Source of the DNA: Staphylotrichum longicolle
Taxonomy: Eukaryota > Ascomycota > Sordariomycetes > Sordariales > Chaetomiaceae
Reading direction: 5' to 3'
Assembly: GCA_019096155.1 (NCBI GenBank)
Contig: JAHCVI010000002.1
Coordinates: 4,092,001-4,156,000, forward strand
Length of the DNA: 64,000 nt
The notes beneath the pieces are model-generated. The model searched no databases, had not been told where the DNA came from, and worked only from the letters and a program-made list of their open reading frames with translations. The position numbers and the translations under genes are program-made. Position 1 is the first letter of the stretch. Every line of letters begins with the position of its first letter. This document shows, one piece after another, positions 47,233 through 58,845 of this stretch.

Positions 47233-49630
47233 ATGCCTGGGGCAGCCGGTTCTTCCAGAGCAGGTTCGTTTCGTCACTATTTCTAGACTCGTGGAATTAC
47301 GCTAGAGATCCGAATGAGCCTAATACACCTTCTCCATTTTAGTGATGCTCAGCCTCTCTGCCGACAAGTCTTCGGGGCCCGACCTTCTGTTCCCGGAGCG
47401 CCGGATCACACTGAACGGCGACAACAACAACAATACGGTCACCATCGGGCGAGCCTCGAAGGTCTCGTCAAAGGGCTTCGTTGCTGCTCTCGACAACGCG
47501 TGGTTCGACAGTCCCGTTATATCCAGGAAGCACGCCCGCTTCTTTGTCAGAATGGACGATCAGGTACGCCCAGGTGCGACTCTCTGCTGCCATCACTATG
47601 CTAATTCGTCATCAGAAAATCGAGGTCACCGACTTGGGCTCTCTACATGGAACGTTCCTGAACGGGGATGAGCGAGTTCCGACCGACAGACGTCGGGAGC
47701 TCAAGGACGGGGACACGCTGAGATTCGGTGCTCCGATTTGGCGGGGAACAGAGCAGTTTGTACCCGTCACAGTCAAAGTTGGCATCCAGTTTCCCAATCG
47801 GTATGGGCATTCTTGAATATTGCGATCGGTCGAACGGCTTCTAACATATTTCAGCGAGGGCTCCAGCACGTTCCAAGTGCCCGAAGGCTCTGACGACGAT
47901 GCCACCGACGACGACCTGTCTAGCGACAGTGATATCAACATGAAGAACGCCAACGGGAAGGGCCGCCAAGTGCAGAACAGCGCTTCAAAGTCCGCGACCA
48001 ACGCTCAAGTTATCGACCTGACCGATACCAGTTATGGCCGCCAAACCCGCCAAGTCATTGACTTGTCTTCGCCCTGCGGCTCTCCAATCAGGATCGACGA
48101 GGATGACGACGAAGAGGACCGCTCGACGCGCAACTTGTACACTCACGAGAACGAGGACGTGCAAAGTGTGGCCGAAGAATCGGGAGTGCCCTTGGTTCAT
48201 GAAGATTATGGTCACTTGGGAGGGCATGGGCTGGAGGATGAGTACGATACGGATGAGTATGGAGATTCCCGCAGAAAACCTGGCATCCAAGCTGACAATA
48301 ATAGCCAAATCGATTACCCAGAGGAATACGACAGCCACCTGGATGACTACGACGATGGTCTGGATGACGAAGATCTCGATGAACTGGACCCTATTGAAGA
48401 CACAGGCGACATGGACTCGGAGGAGGATTACCTATCAGATGACTACAGCGGTGGCATTGACTCTCCCACGGGTGAGTGACATATCCTTGTCTCTCTTGTT
48501 CGTTGCTAACGTGTCTAGATCATCCCTGGGACCACCCGCTGTCCCTTGACACTATGGGGTTCCCAGAAATTGTGCCGTTGATCGAGTCCCTCTCGGGCCG
48601 AAACATAACCTCGCCGCACACTACCACAACGGAAAATGTGTCTCAGAGCACCACAAGCATCAGCATCGACCGATTGCTGAATGGCGACAAGCCACAGATG
48701 CCAGTCCCTGCCCCTGCTCTAGAGCCCAGCCAAGCAAGCTGGGAAACCCCAATCATCGACGCTCCACAGATGTCGAGCCAGACCAAAGAGGTCACTTCGG
48801 TTTCTCCGGATATGGCTTCAGCCGAAGCACTCGGCGTCAAAACCGGCAAGGTCGCCTTCTTCAGGGCTCGGGAGGAGAACAGAATGGCACTGGACGCACA
48901 GAAAGCTGCAAGTGCCATGCGTCCGACATCGTCGGTACATGCACTTTGCAATGCGGATGAACCTCCAAATGAGCCAAGCAGCTTCAGCTTCGGCCCAGCG
49001 GCCGGGCAGGCAATTAAGCCGTTAGAGGACCCTTTTGTTTCCATCAGCACGTACGACACCTCCACTACCTTGATGCCACCGCCGTTCATCCAGCCGGAGC
49101 AAGTTAATTTCGAGAGTTATACTCCCGCTTCGCCGCCCTCTCTCTTATCCTCTCCAGTGAGCTTGGGCAAAGAGGCGGCAGCCTGCTCTCATCGCACCCA
49201 CCTCGGCATCTCGGACATTGTTGATACCTGCCAGCCCAGCGCTGGCGAGGGTAAGCTGAAGCGGAAGGCTGACGACATCTCGAAGTCAACCCAAGAGCAG
49301 GAGCAATGGGCTGCCAAGGCCGCCAGGGTACTCTCGCCTGCTCCGTCGGCCGATGAGGAGGAGCAGCCTAGGCCGGAACCCGAGGCCGTGCAGGAGCACG
49401 CTGAGGAGCCCGACCCGATGGAGATCACTGAGCCCGAGCCAGAGGACGTTGGGGCCGCCCCGGTCGTGACACCCTTGGTTCCGGAGACATCCCTGACTCC
49501 GGAGAGACCAGTCAAGCGGGCCCGCATGATGCGTGTTGCCGAGCGTCTTGGGTACGCTGCCCTCGGCGGTGTCACGGCTGGCGCCATGATTGTTGGCACA
49601 CTCATCTACACTGCTCCCACTTTTAGTTGA
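47233..49630 (+). CDS. FHA-domain protein with twin SIM-like motifs, acidic region and C-terminal hydrophobic anchor
   Basis: Five exons: 47233-47263, 47343-47563, 47616-47800, 47855-48471 and 48519-49630. They give 721 residues. The FHA domain (about residues 12-145) shows the expected GRA, SRKHA and LGSLHGTFLNG signatures, so it should bind phosphothreonine peptides. Next come two nearly identical segments, NAQVIDLTDTSYG and TRQVIDLSSPCG, 14 residues apart. Both match the SUMO-interacting motif consensus with a following Ser/Thr/acidic patch. A long Asp/Glu-rich stretch follows. The C-terminus is basic (RPVKRARMMRVAERLG), then a hydrophobic segment YAALGGVTAGAMIVGTLIY. This predicts a tail anchor, perhaps at the ER or nuclear envelope. 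SLMAP/PRO45 of the STRIPAK complex also has FHA plus an anchor, but I see no long coiled coil here. Confidence 0.85.
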
Positions 49631-52600
49631 GCATCTCCTTGAGAGAAGGGACAGGTCGTGTGTTGATCTTTCTTTTTCTTTGCTTTCTGCATTGCTCACC
49701 GTGACTGTCCTTTCTACCCCTATCCCATGAGATGGATCTCTGGGGTGGGAAGGAGCCGGGGATGACAGGGCAGGCGTTATGGTTCGTCCGCGTCGACGCT
49801 GATTTTGACTTTGCGACTGTGGCGGGGCACGGTTATGGGATGGGGAAGGGGAATGGAATGGACACCAGGTGATCGCAGGCTTCATACCTTTTCTTTGACA
49901 CTCGGGTATGATATACGATGGGACGGATGGCCATGGACGCCTGGTTTTGCAATGCTTCGGTTTCGCTTGGGGGCTCATGGGTCATGAACGGACGTATGGA
50001 CGGGACGCGGAAAGGGATCTGGCACACAGCCGCTGAAGGCTAGGTGGATGGGAATCGTAAGGGGTTAATGGAGACGGGATACATACAGCTAGCTGGGTGG
50101 AATGTCAGGTTTTGTGATCCGTTCAACTTTTCCCGTCTTACATTTTTTTCTCTTCTTTTCGTTTGGTAGGGTCTCGGGATGGGGTGGGATGGATGCGTTA
50201 TACTCGGGCTCGCTCTCTCTAGCTTGACTTCCGTACCGAGGTATCATGTCGCAAATGTGGTTTTTTATATCTGCGGATATCTCTGACATTGTCTTCCTGC
50301 TGCGTGGCTGGGTGGTTCTTGTGTGAATGGGTGAATAAGTGAAGGGGTGTTAGGACGAAACCAGGCCTGGAGGGGGAAGAGGTCAGGAATCGTGTGTTGA
50401 GCTTAGGGGGGTTCGTATGTACAAGAAGAGAAGAAATGATCGGTCTACTATTTTCATGAACTGCTGTCGTAAGTTCATCCGGTGGTAACCTAGTGATTTA
50501 GAAACAAAGTACGGTAGCCGATTGTGATCGCTCTGTGTGTGTGGTGTGCCTGCGATTGATGATTATGGTATTTAGGTATTTCATGGCTGGGAAGCTGAAT
50601 AAGTGGAAGGGGAAGGGAGAGGACGGGTGTCATTTTTAGGATCGTGAGGGTTACCTTTGTTTGGGTACTTCGTGCCAGCCAGTTCCATGTTTCCTATGTA
50701 AGGTAGCGGGTAGAGTATTGTTGTGGCGGCGGGGTCTAGTTGTGTATGGGCAAGAAGAGGTGTGAGGTTCTTGGGATACGGATCAGGGGTATGGCTTCGA
50801 TCTGAACGGGAAAAAAGGGAAGCGTAGGTGCTAGAAGTACCTGTACACTTACTAGTACCCACCTAGTTAATGTTGTACATTGGAGCTTGGGCGATGCCTG
50901 AGCTTGGAATATAGACTGGACGGTGAATGGAGTTGGGTGGCGGGGGACACGACTGCTTGTATTAAGGTGCCTCGTGTTCAAGGACAGACGAGGGTAGAAG
51001 CGAGGTTGAAGTTGGTCATGATCAATCCTCGTTCTGGCTCGTACCTATCGAGTCAGTTCCTGTCGTACCGGACGGTGAAGTTCTTTACTCTGACGTACTT
51101 GTTGGGTACATTGTGGCACTCAGTACTTGGGCAAGTTTTGGATTTGGGCCAGCAGTCGAAGGCAGTTCATAAGGCTAGACACAAGACGAATCAATCATGG
51201 TCTACCGCCGAACCTCGACAGAGACGGATCATCACAAACTTTGCCGACGCCCCGATGGATGTATCCTGTGAAAAAACAATGGGAGGGAAAGGTCGATGCT
51301 TTGCGAAAAGACAAAGTAACAACCAAGCCTTCCTCTCCCACCCCCCCCTTCCAGGTTCCACATCATCAACAGCGATGCCCCTCCTTCCTCTAACCTCCAA
51401 TACCAATAAACGCTCTTCATCCCGCTCCTCCTTCCAACAAGCAACGACACCCGGGCCCCGTCTCTAAGCGCGTTCCGGGCGTACAAAAACGCCGAGAGAG
51501 GAAGAGGAGACGGCAACACAACACCTCAAAGACAACTGAGCATATCTAAAGTAGGCAAGACAGCCGCGCAAAGCGAGCGGGAGCGGTTACAAAGTCGCAC
51601 AGTATCCGAGAAGGTTTTGTTCCCACTTTGGAAATTGTTGCAGTGGCACTCGCAGCCAGGTCTCGCAGAAGTGCACCTCCCACTTTCTATCTAGATGGTC
51701 ATCACGGTATGTACCTGTTCTGTTATACATGCCCTTTTCCGTCTTCTATCGAGTATGATGGAGGAGAAGTGACTGGGCCGGGGGTGAATAGGAGGCATCG
51801 AGATGTACTTGGGGTCGTGTGATGCACTGGAGGTACCGAGAAGACATCCCCCCAAGTCGGCAGCAACGGCCAACAGCACACAAGTAGCTGTTCGGGTGCT
51901 GCATGCCAACATGAGATGCTGCAAGGTGGCGCGGGAAGGGAGAGGGAGAGAAGCAGTCCCGAGAACCTTGCGTCGATTATGCACGGGGTTTGGGATGCAA
52001 AGACGGACGGCTATCTCGGCAGGACGCCCTTCACGTGCTCCAGGTTGAGCTCCCCTCGTTGAGAGATTGCCCGATGTCAGTTGAGCGTCAGGGTAAAAAG
52101 CCCGATAAACGACGGGGTTCGATATGTGGTCGGGGCGGTGTTGAGGCAGGAACGAGAGTATCCCTCATAGTCATGGCCGCGGCTGAAATAGGGTCTGAGA
52201 ACAACAGTCCCGTGGCAACTCAAGGCAAGGCTCGCAGTCTGTCGGTTGTACCAAGTGTCATTTTTCTGTCCGTCTTCGTCCAGTTGTGACACCATGGTAC
52301 CGCTCGCCAGCATGATTCCACCTTCGCAAAGAGGGATCGTAAGGGGAAGGTGCCCAGGGAGACGGCGACCGGTGAATCTGTATGTCCCTCACTTCACTTG
52401 GTGGTCCGACGATTTGAGGCCGTTCTGAAAACCTGCGATAGCCGTGTTTATCCTCTCTCCAAGCGTGCCCGACTTTCCACAAACGGGCACCGGCGATATC
52501 TCCTGAAGAATCTCTTCCAATTGCAGGGTCGACCTTCAAGTTCCCTGCCGTGCTGAGCGTGGGGGAGGACGAGATACGTACAGTATGCACGTCAGGTCGA

Positions 52601-54581
52601 TGATGCCCAAGCTGGGAGTGACAGGTCAGAAAATGCGGATGCGGAGGCACGTGTCGGGCTTGCATGATCTGCGTCGCCTGCTGCCCACCTGGGCCGGAGA
52701 TGCCGTCCGGCTGGGGCGGGAAGGGATAGGGGGTGAGTGGAAAGACGAGATAATCGTGGTGAAGTGCTCGAATGATAAGAATGACGCAACTCCCGCTCAC
52801 GCTACCGCCTCTCCTAAAGGCGGTGACGGCGTCGTACTGTGTAGACCGGTGCAGCCACGCTGTGGGCGTGCCTCTGAGACTGGTTGGGATGCCGTTGCTG
52901 CAGTTCAAGCCAAGCCACAACTCGCTTCTCGTCCAGTCCGCTTCCAGGTCCCTGTCGGTACCTTTTTCATCGAGCCTTTGTGAGAATAGACCGGTGTGAC
53001 TGCCGTCCACACACTACATCCCTCCGTGAGAGGCCCACGCCCGGTTTTCTGGGTCCTCAGCTGCCGTTTCTTGAAACAATCGCCGGTCGCATCAGGAAGT
53101 TGCCACCAACAGTTTGGCGATGCTGCCGGCCGATGTTGAAGGATTCCAGCTCCTTAGGGTGTCAAGAATTGCGACTTGGTGTAGAAAGGGTGGACTGATG
53201 GCGACGGGTAGTCCTCCTCGGCGACATCGTTGCTGGTGGTTTCCAAGCCGCTACCCCAGATCCGCTTGCTGCCGATGCGATTCCGGGGCTGATGGGCACA
53301 TGACAACTTTGCCATGTCGACCATGGCTTCTTATCACGTCCCGGCGATGCAGTGTCGTCGGCTTCAGTCGAGAACGAATAGGGGGTGCTCCTCATGACGT
53401 GCCCGTGGTGGTCGCACCGGTCTCCCAACCCAACTACCACCACTTGACGTTGGTAAGCACCAATGGCTGAAGTGCCATCGGCAGTTGCTTTCCGGTCTGG
53501 TAGTCGAGCGTTGCGGAAGCTGCCTGGGGAGTCACGGCGGAAGTGACCTCGGACAAGATCGCGAGCTTCGGAACTTCTGGGTCAGCATGTGCTACCCACC
53601 CCGTCCCGTCGAGCATGCCTGTCGTAGAGAGACGTTATTTAGGCTGATTGTCATCCTCGTAGACCGTGCATAAGTGGTAGGGTATTCTGTACTCTGAATG
53701 AATGCACGTGTAAGCGACGTGTGGCCACTGAAACAAGTGAACCCGGCGCTCTGGGACCAGACTCGGGCCTCTGCATGGTGTATCTGCCGTGAGTTGTGAC
53801 CGCTGGTCTCGAGAAGCAAAGCGGACAGTTTAAACTCATTGTCAGCTTCACTGTGTGCTAAGCTGTGTCCACGCGAGCGGGGAAGAGGAAGAGGGTGCTG
53901 CGATGCGTACTCGATGAGACCCGACACGGCCTCGTTGGGGCGCCCATGTCTCGGGCCTAGTCACTGGCCTCTCTTGCCGGAGAGAGTCGCGGCTAGCTGC
54001 AGGTGGGATTTCTTGCTTAGTCGAAGGGCGGGAGATGTTCGCTGGCGGTGGCCAAGAGAGTGGCGCCCTATGAGGATGGCTTTCTTAAGACTCGGGCTGC
54101 GGGTAGCTGCAGGAGATACGCATGATCTCGGCTTCAGCAACCTAGGAGTTGTCATGGAATTCCCAGCTCTTACGCATCAATCGTAACGTGTGAGGAAGCA
54201 GAGACAAGGCAGCCGACAGATACAGATGCCTTTCTGGGCAAGGGGATCCCCACGCCGGCCCGTGTTAACTCCTTTGGGTCGAGTCCGTTAGCGAGAATAA
54301 CCCTCCGTGTTCCTGAATGTCTCACCAGGCCGTCTCGGTCAACGTCGTGCCGTCTTCACATCCCCTGAGGTACCCGCGCGTCAGGAGAGTATCGCCATGC
54401 TTGGCACAGGGTCATGATCTGATCAGCAGACCCTCTTTCTCCCGGGTTTGGGTGTCATTATTGGCCTGTAAAGGACCGATGGTCCGGAAACGGGGCAGGT
54501 GTAGGAATCGCCGCTCGCGGTAGGTTGATGCTTGATGTAGAACACCAACAACTGGACCTTCCACAGCGGCGACCTTGTGTT
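49631..54581. other. Gene-poor tract (about 5 kb)
   Basis: No open frame here resembles a protein and none has a convincing splice pattern. The best single frame (50880-51467, +, 195 codons) has no recognisable domain. GC content looks lower than in flanking genes around 50000-50900. TACCTAGGTA-like words and TACCTA/TAGGTA half-sites recur. It may hold non-coding transcripts or regulatory DNA, but nothing can be assigned. Confidence 0.5.
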
Positions 54582-54590
54582 TATAAAAGG
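54582..54590 (+). promoter_or_regulatory. TATA box of the small Cys-rich gene
   Basis: TATAAAAGG is a near-perfect TATA box, 164 bases before the ATG at 54754. No other TATA element this good was seen in the gene-poor tract. Confidence 0.6.
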
Positions 54591-54753
54591 CGGGCTCGTC
54601 CCCGTTGTGCTGAGTCTCTGTTTGACCGGATGCTGAGTATCCCCTACTGACGATCCACGGCCCATCAACTCCACCACCAAAGAGTCTCCTCCTCTGGTCG
54701 TTTGAAACATCGCAAGCACCAGCTGTCTCTCCATTCCTGCCAATACCTCAGCT

Positions 54754-55084
54754 ATGGCGTCTGAGGCATGCGCATGTATCCCGTCCGGCGACGGACAGCT
54801 ATACCAACCAGTCACTTGCGGGTCGTGTGGAGGAAGCATGAGAATGTATGGTGATGTTCTTTGGCGCCTGCCTCTCAGAAATGCTGACTGCGCCCAGAAA
54901 CTGCGGCTATTGCGGTGCCACAGGTCTCGTTTGGTACCCTTGCTCACACCAAAGGTCATTGGGAATGCAAGGGACGCTGTCCACTGCTCCGCCAGATGGC
55001 TCATCCTTTGGCCGTCAGAAGTCCTCTAAGGGTGGCGGCTCTTCGAAAGGCCATGCGGCAGTCTTGTCGGCACCAGGCACGTAA
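54754..55084 (+). CDS. Small cysteine-rich protein with paired CxxC motifs (candidate zinc-binding), family unknown
   Basis: A two-exon model (54754-54845 and 54898-55084, intron 52 nt with a GTATGG donor, GCTGAC branch-like site and CCCAG acceptor) gives 92 residues. The N-terminus is MASEACACIPSGDG. It is followed by TCGSCGGSM, the exon junction, NCGYCGATGLVWYPCSH, and a Ser/Gly/Lys-rich tail. Four Cys in two CxxC pairs joined by a short linker, plus a trailing Cys-x-His, look like a small zinc ribbon or DnaJ-type CxxCxG element. Without the intron both frames stop or lose the motif, and splicing joins the two halves of the Cys pattern, which supports the model. There is no signal peptide, so a secreted effector is less likely. 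No homologue is recognised. Confidence 0.55.
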
Positions 55085-56697
55085 AACGTTTGACTTCCGC
55101 CGTCAGGCATCTCAGATCGAGTGACTGTGCGTAGGTCTGCGGGCGCAGGAAGCCTCAAGTCAGCTCGGACGGTTCTGGATGACTTACGTTTCTTTCCTAT
55201 TTCCTTGTCGGCCAAGTTATCAAGCGTTTTTTGTACTTCCTGATGGAGGAGTCGGTCACTCGATCTACACTCCCGGGGTTCTCACTGTATTGCATCATGC
55301 TCGAGAGTTGGGGGTCACTTTTGGTCATGGTTTAGGTTCTAGGCGGATTTGGTTGGCACTATGATCGTAACGAAAGTTTCTCTTGAGCTTGTGGCAACAT
55401 ACCCGCTGCCTAGCACTGCCTACGATTTGGTAGGCAGCCTCGTATTTCCCCCTCAAGGCCTCCCCGTGTTTGTATGAGGAGTCATATTGAACGAACCGAG
55501 CAGTTCTGAGCGTATCCGAGAGCGCCACTAGACAGGCTACGGCTCTCCATAGCAAGCCAGAGCTGGGTGAGGTTCCTAGATTTGGGTAAATGACAGCAGT
55601 TTGTGCGAATCATTCACATGGCCGTGTTGAATGGGCAACCACCTGAACCGGGAGAACTGAATCATTGCCACGACGAAGCCATCAATCTGGGGTGCAAGTG
55701 AAACAGCCCGGCACAGGACGACGGAAGGCCACGCGTTGTGGCTCACTTGGCTTCCACAACGCTTGATCGAGCATCCTCGATCTTGCAGCAGCAGCGACGA
55801 TCTTGCCTCGACTTGCAGTAACTGACTTCGAAACCTGGGCGCTGGCGCTGTCGCCATCGATCCGAATGTATGTAATGGAGACTGTCGAGTTCCTCCCTGC
55901 AAGGGTGTGATGGTATGGACCAGGGAAACACAGCGTTGATGAGCCACAATTGGGCCTTGCGCCAATGCCGACTGGACGCCACTGCTCCTCAAGGTGCATC
56001 CACAATGTGAGAGACATGTGAGGAAAAACTGAGAAGTGAGTGCTGTGCTTGACTCAGCTGCCACAGCAGATGCGACCTGCCCATTGTGGTAACTCTGGGC
56101 CGAAGAGATTGCTGCACTGTGCTGTTCCTCACTGGAGGACTGCTTGGTTGTGATGCCACCGACAGGCTGGTTTCTGAATCTAGGGAACGGAAGACCCATA
56201 ACTATCTCTCCAATTCGAGTCGAAGACCCATGTCGGAAATGCAAAAGGGAGGTCAATGACACAGAGAGACAGAGGATGAATGTTGAATGCAATCGACAAA
56301 CGAAAACGAGGTATCCCAAGCGGGAACTGAATGAATTTTGCAGGTACAAAATGATCTCAATTCAATTGAAAAGCTCTCTCCGCACAACAGGCGATTGAGG
56401 TACTGTGTAAGGTATGTTTGGGAATGGAATTGACAAGAATGGATCCAGGCAGCTTGAGAAGAGCGCGTGGACATAGAAGCGCCAAGCCCATCGCTCAAAG
56501 GCGGGGTCTTGGGCCCACAAAAGATGCAGGTCAAGAACCCACTCAGCCTGGAACTGCCCTGAGCTCCTGATGCCGCAAACAGTCGGGTTATCAACCAGGG
56601 TCCGGTTTCTCGGCCCAGAGCTGCTTCACCGGCAGATCGCCTTCAACTCTACCGTTCTGTGTTTGCGTTGCCCTATGGGCCCGTAGCTGTTGCCAGA
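55085..56697. other. Intergenic region, promoter of LST8
   Basis: No gene supported. The frame at 55576-56349 (-) has many Ser, Arg and Cys residues and no domain, and I treat it as chance. Confidence 0.45.
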
Positions 56698-57783
56698 ATG
56701 TCGGTCATTCTCTGCACAGCTGGTTACGACCACACAATCAGGTACGCGCCCGATATCGCATACACTTGACCTTTTCTTTTGCCATCATCACCACTCGTGC
56801 TAACCCGTCTCTCAGATTCTGGGAGGCTCTCTCTGGAATCTGCTCACGGACCATCCAGCACCCCGATTCACAGGTCAACCGGCTCTGCATCTCACCCGAC
56901 AAGCGCTTCCTCGCCGCTGCTGGCCATCACACGGTCAAGCTCTTCGACATCCGCTCCACGAACCCCGCTCCAACCTCGGTTTTCGAGGGCCATACCGGCA
57001 ATGTCACTGGCATAGCATTCCACTGTGACGGCAAATGGATGGTGACGAGCTCCGAGGATGGCACTGTCAAGATATGGGACACGCGCAGTGGCGCCATCCG
57101 CCGGAGCTACAACCACGGCTCCCCGGTCAATGATGTCGTAATCCACCCGAACCAGGGCGAGATCATCAGCTGCGACCGCGGCGGCAGCATCCGTCTTTGG
57201 GACTTGGCCGAGAACACTTGCGCGCACCAGCTCATACCAGAGGAAGAGGTCTCCGTGTCCAGTGTGACCGTTGCGACTAATGGTACTCTTCTCTGCGCGG
57301 CGAACAATGCGGTAAGCGTTTGCTCGACTCACTGCCTGTTCAGCTGCAGACACTAAACCTTTACAGGGCAACGTCTTTGTCTGGCAGCTCGTCCAAGCCT
57401 TCGAGCGCACTCAGCTTGTCCCCATGACCCACTTCTCGGCGCACAAGGAGTACATCACCCGTATATTGCTCTCTCCGGACGTGAAGAAGCTGGCCACCTG
57501 CAGCGCCGACCACACCGCCAAGATCTGGGAGGTCAAGGAGATGGAGCCCGCCGGCCCCAACGCTGAGCCCCGGGCGTTCCCGCTCGAGGCCACCCTGACC
57601 GGCCACCAGCGCTGGGTCTGGGACTGCGCCTTCAGCGCCGACAGCGCCTACCTCGTGACCGCCTGCAGCGACCACTACGCGCGCCTGTGGGAGCTGCACA
57701 CGCAGCAGATCATCCGCCAGTACAACGGCCACCACCGCGGCGCCGTCTGCGTGGCGCTCAACGACTACTCCGAGACTCGCTAG
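56698..57783 (+). CDS. LST8: LST8, WD40 subunit of TOR complexes 1 and 2
   Basis: Seven-bladed WD40 propeller that binds and stabilises the TOR kinase domain. Exons are 56698-56741, 56816-57311 and 57367-57783, giving 318 residues, close to yeast (303) and animal LST8. The start MSVILCTAGYDHTIRFWEA is typical. Blades read IQHPDSQVNRLCISPDKRF, SVFEGHTGNVTGIAFHCDG, and GTVKIWDTRSGAIRRSYNHG. They continue with GGSIRLWDLAENTC, HFSAHKEYITRILLSPD, TLTGHQRWVWDCAFS and YNGHHRGAVCVALND. The stop is a TAG right after DYSETR, where LST8 proteins normally end. The same frame then stays open for 158 further codons (separate entry). Confidence 0.96.
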
Positions 57784-58260
57784 GACCCGTCCGAGGATGA
57801 TGTCGAACCTGAGATGACGGACGCCGAAATGACCGAGGACGAGCGGCGCGAGCAGTACATCCGGTCCTGCATGTCCCCCGAGCAGCGGCTCGAGTACGAT
57901 CGGTACCGGCTAGAACAGCAGCGCCAGCAGCGCCAGCAGCAGCAGGGACCGCAGCAACACCACCACCACCAGCACGCGCAGCACAGCTTCGAAGCGGATA
58001 CAGCCTCAGGGGCATCCGGCCAGCCCGAGAGCTCGAGAATGGCAGTACAGCAGACAAACATGCTCATGATGCCCAGGCTCTCCGGAGTGCCGATCCCAGC
58101 GCGCCTCCTGACCACGGCCGCCCCGGTCCTCTCCTCGCGAAACGCGACGGCCAACGACCTGGACTACAGGCCCGACCCCCGCATCGAGCCGATCGCCCAG
58201 TCGGCCCCGCAGAACGTCCCGCCCGAGAGAACGCGATGGGAGCACTGGCCCGTCATCTAG
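57784..58260 (+). other. In-frame open extension after the LST8 stop codon
   Basis: Directly after the TAG, the LST8 frame runs 158 codons to a second stop at 58258-58260. It begins DPSEDDVEPEMTDAEMTEDE and continues through REQYIRSCMSPEQRLEYDRY, a Gln/His-rich run, and ends RTRWEHWPVI. Its codons are GC-rich at third positions like the gene itself, and the composition is protein-like. It could be a readthrough tail, the result of a point stop in this strain, a sense codon misread, or an independent reading from the ATG at 57814. Nothing recognisable as a domain is present. Confidence 0.5.
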
Positions 58261-58845
58261 ACCGAGAGCGTTTTGTCTGCTGCCCCCTCCTCTTGATGAT
58301 CTGCATGCTGTCTGTCTCTTTCGGCGGTCTTTTGTGCTGCGCTGCGTGGTGGGAGAGCAGGGGTCAAGTAATGATTCCATGGGACAATCCGCCCTTTCTC
58401 GTGAGCCGATGAGAGAGAGAGAGACCATGCCTGTGGGGGTTTTCCATGCTTTTCACGGCTGGGTTAATAATGGCTCCATTCAAGGTGGATTTCCCTTTAC
58501 TATGTGTTCATGTACCTAGGTATGTACAGGAGGTAATTCCTCGAATGGTTTTGTGAGAAAAGGCACATATTCCACTCTCAACGCTCTCTCCAGTTTTGAA
58601 AGCTGCGTTTTGTTTTTGTATCATCCCATCATTCACAACGTTATATCTAAGTTAGTGCACCCAAAACGGACAAGACACCCAAAACACCATGCATGCCCTT
58701 TGCTTAACCCCATCATCCACACACAACACGACCTCCGCCTCATAGATAGCTACATAACATTTTTCCTCCTCAATCATCGCTCTATGCAATAATTACCCAA
58801 TCCCCCCACCAGAACCCATCACTAACAACCAGCACAAGCAAACGC
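58261..58845. other. Convergent 3' flanks, with a TACCTAGGTA palindrome
   Basis: About 600 bases between convergent genes. A perfect TACCTAGGTA palindrome lies near 58513-58522. The rest is A/T-richer 3' flank without a gene. Confidence 0.45.

Noticed and set aside
50880..51467. 195-codon plus-strand frame in the gene-poor tract
   Set aside because: No recognisable domain, no codon bias like the neighbouring genes, and low-complexity Ser/Gln at the end. It could be revisited if RNA data show expression.
58513..58522. TACCTAGGTA palindrome as a regulatory operator
   Set aside because: Such words recur in fungal intergenic DNA, including other places in this window. A single copy between convergent genes does not support a regulatory call.
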